Source of the DNA: Actinomycetales bacterium
GTDB taxonomy: Bacteria; Actinomycetota; Actinomycetes; Actinomycetales; Actinomycetaceae
NCBI GenBank assembly: GCA_022838965.1
Contig: JALHDK010000102.1
Span: 1 to 7,294, forward strand
Reading direction: 5' to 3'
DNA: 7,294 nt
Shown: positions 4,159-7,294 of the stretch, in pieces
How the letters are laid out: each line of letters opens with the position of its first letter
Position numbering within the stretch: the first letter of the stretch is position 1
Made by a program: the position numbers and the translations under genes
The notes under the pieces: generated by a model
What the model was told of the DNA's origin: nothing
Databases searched by the model: none
What the model saw: only the letters and a program-made list of their open reading frames with translations

Positions 4159-5644
4159 GCGCACAGCCGCTGCCATCCAGCGGGGACTGGAGACCGCAGG
4201 GTCGGAGATGCCCCCGACCGTGGCCGCCCGCGCGGTTCGCGAGGTGGCGGAGGTGATGGCGCGGTTCCGGGCCAGCGGGGATCACACGGTTGTCGCGCTC
4301 GTGGGAGGCACCGGCTCCGGCAAGTCCACACTCTTCAACCAGCTGACCCGGTCCTCGTTCGCCGACGTGGGGCACATCCGCCCGTCCACCCGGGAGGCCA
4401 GTGCGTGTGCCTGGGGTACGCGTGCCGAGGACATCCTCGGCCATCTGGGGGTCCATCCCCGCCGCCGCCTGTACCGTGACACGGTCCTCGATGCGGGTGC
4501 CGCGGGCTTCGAGGGTCTGGTGCTCCTCGACCTGCCCGATCATGACTCGGTCGCCCTGGAACACGCCGACCAGGTCGACCGGCTGCTCCCGGTGGTGGAC
4601 GTCCTCGTGTGGGTGGTGGATCCGGTGAAGTACGCCGACCACGTGCTGCACGAGAAGTACCTGAGTGAGCTGAGGTCCCGGGCCGACGCGATGGTCGTGG
4701 TGCTGAACAAGATGGACACCCTGGACGCGCGTGGTCGGGAAGCGGTCGACGCCGACCTGCGGAGACTGCTTGCCGGCAGCGGCCTCGGCAGCGTTCCCGT
4801 CCTGCACACCAGCGGCATCTCGGGACAGGGCATCGATGGGCTGCGGCATGTGCTGCGGGCCGCGGTGGCCTCCGAGTCGACGGCGCACCGCACCGCACGC
4901 GCCGGACTCGCCGAGGTGGCCGGCTCCCTGCTGGCGCACCTCGGTCGCGGAGAGGCGACCATCGACGACCGCGTCGTCGATCTCACGGTCACGGACCTGA
5001 TGCACGCGACGGGGATCGGCGCCGTTGCGGAATCCATCGCGGCTGCCACCACAAGGTGGTCCGAATCGGCGCTCGCCGCTCCCCAGCCCCCCGCCCGCGC
5101 GGTGGTGGCGGCGATCGGATCCACATGGGCGGGGCGCGCCAAGCAGGGGCTGCCACGCCTGTGGGCGCGGGCCGTGGACGCGGCGCTGCCACGCGTCGAG
5201 GGGTTGATGCACGCGACGGCGGCCGCCGTGGCGGCCGTGCCTCTTCCGTCCACGCGGGTGGAGCGCGCCCGGCGCCTTGCCCTGCTCGGACTCACGTCCG
5301 CCCTCGGCGCCGTGGCGCTCGTGGTCGGGGGAACGTTCCTGCAGTGGTCACTGCTGTGGATCGCGGCGCCGGCGGTGGTCCTGGTGGCGTTCGCGGCGGC
5401 CCTGATGGGCGCGGCGCACACGGCGCGGGCGGCTGAGGGTGCGGCACGCGCAGCCCGCTACTCGCGGGAGGTGCGTGCGGCACTGACGACCGCCGTGCGG
5501 ACCGAGCTCGCGGAGCCGACGCGGCAGTTGCTGGCTCGACACCGGGCGGTGCGCGAGATCCTCCTCGCGGTACGGGATGACCCTGCGCCTGTATCTACAG
5601 GGGCCGTTGCCGTCCAGGCGTCCACAGCGCGGGTCGCCAGCTGA
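4142..5644 (+). CDS. Dynamin/YfjP-like GTPase 2 with C-terminal transmembrane hairpin
   Basis: The protein has 500 residues, starting at ATG 4142 after AAGGAG. It carries a complete GTPase set: G1 GGTGSGKST (55-63), G2 RPST (80-83), G3 DLPDHDS (130-136, D-x-P-D in place of D-x-x-G, as in its neighbour), G4 NKMD (189-192) and G5 TSG (223-225). After a helical middle region come two hydrophobic segments, about 379-399 and 404-425, separated by a short turn (QWSL), forming a membrane hairpin. The end (430-500) is an amphipathic Ala/Arg-rich helix and a short tail. The layout matches bacterial YfjP-like and dynamin-like GTPases that anchor in or bend membranes. It probably acts at the cytoplasmic membrane as the canonical partner of the degenerate GTPase encoded just upstream, in the way heteromeric dynamin pairs do. 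The cargo or process (cell envelope, division, stress repair) cannot be read from the sequence. Confidence 0.87.
   Translation: MQTDLERTAAAIQRGLETAGSEMPPTVAARAVREVAEVMARFRASGDHTVVALVGGTGSGKSTLFNQLTRSSFADVGHIRPSTREASACAWGTRAEDILGHLGVHPRRRLYRDTVLDAGAAGFEGLVLLDLPDHDSVALEHADQVDRLLPVVDVLVWVVDPVKYADHVLHEKYLSELRSRADAMVVVLNKMDTLDARGREAVDADLRRLLAGSGLGSVPVLHTSGISGQGIDGLRHVLRAAVASESTAHRTARAGLAEVAGSLLAHLGRGEATIDDRVVDLTVTDLMHATGIGAVAESIAAATTRWSESALAAPQPPARAVVAAIGSTWAGRAKQGLPRLWARAVDAALPRVEGLMHATAAAVAAVPLPSTRVERARRLALLGLTSALGAVALVVGGTFLQWSLLWIAAPAVVLVAFAAALMGAAHTARAAEGAARAARYSREVRAALTTAVRTELAEPTRQLLARHRAVREILLAVRDDPAPVSTGAVAVQASTARVAS
5588..5601. repeat. Palindrome CCTGTA-TC-TACAGG upstream of ssb
   Basis: A perfect 6-bp inverted repeat with a 2-bp centre lies near the 3' end of GTPase 2 (codons 483-487), 110 bp before the ssb start. 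Its centre, TGTATCTACA, is A/T-rich against a strongly GC background. It could be an operator for a promoter driving ssb. It is not the actinobacterial LexA box (GAAC-N4-GTTC). As an RNA hairpin it has only a 2-nt loop and would open to 5 bp. Confidence 0.35.
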
Positions 5645-5662
5645 GCCGACGCCCGATCCCAT

Positions 5663-5683
5663 CGGACATGATCCCGCTGTCCG
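5663..5683. repeat. Inverted repeat CGGACA-N9-TGTCCG before ssb
   Basis: CGGACA (5663-5668) and TGTCCG (5678-5683) flank a 9-nt loop in the 66-bp gap between GTPase 2 and ssb. It could be a leader hairpin or weak attenuator; there is no T-tract, so it is not a normal terminator. A CATGAT (5667-5672) inside it is a poor -10 candidate without a -35. Confidence 0.35.
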
Positions 5684-5700
5684 CACCTCGCGGCGTTGAA

Positions 5701-5705
5701 AGGGG
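5701..5705 (+). promoter_or_regulatory. Shine-Dalgarno of ssb
   Basis: AGGGG, in the run GAAAGGGG, lies 5 nt before ATG 5711. It selects this ATG over the in-frame TTG at 5696, which would add five residues and has no ribosome-binding site. Confidence 0.85.
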
Positions 5706-5710
5706 AACTC

Positions 5711-6196
5711 ATGTCCAACGAAACCTACGTGACCATTCGCGGCAACCTTGGTGCGAAGCCCGTCCTGCACAAGGGGGCCTCCGGAGGGAAGGTCGCGCGG
5801 TTCGACGTCGCCGTCGCGGTGGCGCGCTACCAGCGTGAGACCGAGTCCACCGACGTCCTTCCGCCGCAGTGGTTCGCGGTGAAGGCGTTCGGCCAGCTCG
5901 GCGAGAACGTCTGTGAGAGCACTGCCAAGGGGACGCCCGTGCTGGTACGCGGCGAACTCGTGACGGAGTACTGGATCAACGCCAATGGCGACCAGCAGCG
6001 CCGTCAGGTCATCCGGGCCGACGCCGTGGGTGTCGAACTTCACTCCGGGATCGCCCGGTACTCCCGGGTGGTGCGCGACTCACCCGAGGCGGAGGCGACC
6101 GACGGGGCGCCCGCGCGGCCCACGGATGTGACGAGCGCACTCGAGGTCACCGACGAGGATCTCGAGACCGTCGGGACCGGAGCGCCTCCCTTCTGA
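5711..6196 (+). CDS. ssb: Single-stranded DNA-binding protein
   Basis: The protein has 161 residues and begins MSNETYVTIRGNLGAKP, the first OB-fold strand of bacterial SSB. Conserved features follow: FDVAVAV (31-37), the aromatic WFAVKAFGQLGENV (54-67), KGTPVLVRGEL (73-83), then W88 and the strand QVIRADAVGVEL (99-110). This OB domain ends near residue 113. SSB coats single-stranded DNA during replication, recombination and repair. The C-terminal tail is short (about 115-161). Its last residues, TGAPPF, retain a terminal Pro-Phe but not the usual acidic DDDIPF tip; the acidic cluster EVTDEDLE (145-152) is set back by several residues. That suggests altered binding to tip-reading partners. Many actinobacteria encode a main SSB next to rpsF/rpsR plus a second SSB elsewhere. 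With no ribosomal genes here, this is probably the second, specialised copy. It sits 66 bp after GTPase 2 on the same strand. Confidence 0.93.
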   Translation: MSNETYVTIRGNLGAKPVLHKGASGGKVARFDVAVAVARYQRETESTDVLPPQWFAVKAFGQLGENVCESTAKGTPVLVRGELVTEYWINANGDQQRRQVIRADAVGVELHSGIARYSRVVRDSPEAEATDGAPARPTDVTSALEVTDEDLETVGTGAPPF

Positions 6197-6197
6197 T

Positions 6198-6210
6198 CAC
6201 CCGTCGGGTG
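6198..6210 (+). terminator. Short hairpin after ssb
   Basis: CACCC-GTC-GGGTG forms a 5-bp stem with a 3-nt loop starting 1 nt after the ssb stop, followed by the C/T-rich GCCCTTC. It is short and lacks a T-tract, so termination before ettA would be partial at best. Confidence 0.3.
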
Positions 6211-6258
6211 GCCCTTCGCGCCCCCCATGGGAGCGACAGGGCGGGTGGCTGCCTGTGG

Positions 6259-6264
6259 CATAGT
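6259..6264 (+). promoter_or_regulatory. Candidate -10 box for ettA
   Basis: CATAGT (4 of 6 matches to TATAAT, in the context GGCATAGTGG) would start transcription near 6271, about 40 nt before the GTG of ettA. The only -35-like GCGACA is 20 nt upstream, too far for a standard promoter. The 115-bp gap suggests ettA has some promoter of its own. Confidence 0.35.
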
Positions 6265-6311
6265 GGAACGGCGTTCTCACGCACCCAGATCACGCAGACA
6301 CCGGGAGAGTC

Positions 6312-7294
6312 GTGGCCGAGTACATCTACTCCATGGTCAGAGCCCGCAAGGCGCACGGGGACAAGGTGATCCTCGATGACGTCACCATGGCCTTCCTGCC
6401 GGGCGCCAAGATCGGCATGGTGGGCCCGAACGGCGCCGGGAAGTCCACGATCCTGAGGATCATGGCCGGGCTGGAGACGCCGTCCAACGGCGAGGCCCGG
6501 CTCAGCCCCGGCTACACCGTCGGGATCCTTCTCCAGGAGCCGACCCTCTCGGAGGACAAGACCGTCCTCGGCAACGTCGAGGAGGGGGTGGCCGAGATCA
6601 AGGCGAAGCTGGATCGCTTCAACGCGATCGGCGAGCAGATGGCCGAGCCCGATGCCGACGTCGAGTCGCTGCTGGACGAGATGGGCAGACTCCAGACCGA
6701 GATCGACGCCGCGAACGCGTGGGACCTGGAATCCCAGCTCGAACAGGCGATGGACGCGCTGCGGTGCCCGCCGCCGGACACTCCGGTCTCGGTGCTGTCC
6801 GGCGGCGAACGCCGCCGGGTGGCGCTGTGCCGGCTGCTTCTCGAGCAACCCGATCTGCTGCTGCTGGACGAGCCCACCAACCACCTCGACGCCGAATCCG
6901 TGCAGTGGCTCGAGCAGCACCTGGCCAAGTACCCGGGTGCAGTCATCGCGGTCACGCACGACCGGTACTTCCTCGACCACGTCGCGGGCTGGATCGCCGA
7001 GGTCGATCGGGGGCGCCTGTACCCCTACGAGGGCAACTACTCCACCTACCTGGAGAAGAAGGCGGAGCGCCTGAAGATCCAGGGGAAGAAGGACGCCAAG
7101 CTTGCGAAGCGTCTCCGGGACGAGCTGGAGTGGGTGCGCCAGAACGCCAAGGGGCGGCAGGCCAAGTCGAAGGCCCGGCTCGCCCGGTACGAGGAGATGG
7201 CGGCCGAGGCCGAACGGACCCGGAAGCTGGACTTCGAGGAGATTCAGATTCCGCCCGGGCCGCGTCTCGGGTCCCTGGTGCTTGAGGCCAGCAA
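6312..7294 (+). CDS. ettA: Energy-dependent translational throttle protein EttA, N-terminal 327 residues (runs off the right edge)
   Basis: This ABC-F ATPase starts with GTG 6312 preceded by GGGAGAG (6303-6309) and is open to the window edge; full EttA is about 555-560 residues. The first ABC domain is complete: Walker A GPNGAGKST (38-46), Q-loop QEP (Q75), an arm insertion of about 86-135, signature LSGGERRRV (162-170), Walker B LLLLDEPTNHLD (182-193) with catalytic Glu187, and His216 in THDRYFLDHV. The charged interdomain linker with WVRQNAKGRQAKSKARLARY (274-293) is the P-site tRNA-interaction motif typical of EttA, which distinguishes it from Uup and other ABC-F members. EttA binds the ribosomal E site and, depending on the ATP/ADP ratio, holds back or permits formation of the first peptide bond. 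It has no transmembrane domain and is not a transporter, although such genes are often labelled so. The second ABC domain lies outside the window. Confidence 0.95.
   Translation, partial: MAEYIYSMVRARKAHGDKVILDDVTMAFLPGAKIGMVGPNGAGKSTILRIMAGLETPSNGEARLSPGYTVGILLQEPTLSEDKTVLGNVEEGVAEIKAKLDRFNAIGEQMAEPDADVESLLDEMGRLQTEIDAANAWDLESQLEQAMDALRCPPPDTPVSVLSGGERRRVALCRLLLEQPDLLLLDEPTNHLDAESVQWLEQHLAKYPGAVIAVTHDRYFLDHVAGWIAEVDRGRLYPYEGNYSTYLEKKAERLKIQGKKDAKLAKRLRDELEWVRQNAKGRQAKSKARLARYEEMAAEAERTRKLDFEEIQIPPGPRLGSLVLEAS

Noticed and set aside
3917..5212. 431-residue minus-strand ORF opposite the GTPase junction
   Set aside because: Antisense shadow without domain features; the plus strand has complete GTPase motifs and Shine-Dalgarno sites.
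5588..5601. Palindrome upstream of ssb as a LexA (SOS) box
   Set aside because: Actinobacterial LexA boxes follow GAAC-N4-GTTC and the E. coli type is CTG-N10-CAG; here the CTG and CAG are only 6 bp apart.
6147..6980. 277-residue minus-strand ORF opposite ettA
   Set aside because: Antisense to the highly conserved ABC domain of EttA, with no ribosome-binding site or domain of its own.

Overview
The window is GC-rich chromosomal DNA from an actinobacterium. This rests on the strong G/C third-position bias, GTG starts, tRNA genes without an encoded CCA, apparently leaderless genes, and the gene set: Orn, an actinobacterial-style ATP-grasp enzyme, paired dynamin-like GTPases, SSB and EttA. A Micrococcales-type genome is plausible but cannot be fixed from this sequence alone. 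I see no insertion sequence, prophage, CRISPR array or other transferred DNA. The region reads as conserved core chromosome.

Layout, left to right. (1) Minus strand, 1-274: the first 91 codons of a pyruvate/2-oxoacid:ferredoxin oxidoreductase running off the left edge. (2) 275-480: a divergent intergenic region holding a likely leaderless promoter for the next gene and an inverted repeat. (3) Plus strand, 481-1389: an ATP-grasp ligase of unknown substrate, closed by a GC-rich hairpin. (4) Plus strand: a promoter, a hairpin leader, tRNA-His(GTG) and a strong intrinsic terminator (to about 1592). (5) Minus strand: tRNA-Arg(TCT), then oligoribonuclease orn only 23 bp downstream, converging on the tRNA-His terminator. 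(6) Plus strand from 2572: two overlapping dynamin-like GTPase genes, then ssb, then the start of ettA, which runs off the right edge.

Functional themes. The right half joins a putative membrane-acting GTPase pair (one soluble with degenerate guanine-recognition motifs, one canonical with a transmembrane hairpin) to single-stranded DNA binding and ribosome energy sensing. The GTPase genes overlap by 17 bp and are almost certainly co-translated. ssb follows after 66 bp with its own strong Shine-Dalgarno and may share the transcript. ettA follows after 115 bp and may have its own promoter. The middle is an RNA-metabolism cluster of two tRNAs and the nanoRNA-degrading Orn. The most promising candidate for an under-described system is the GTPase pair. 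The most curious small-scale features are the repeated acceptor-strand sequence in the tRNA-His leader, the matched TANNNT-N6-GTG starts of the ATP-grasp gene and orn, and an unusually T/A-containing palindrome upstream of ssb.
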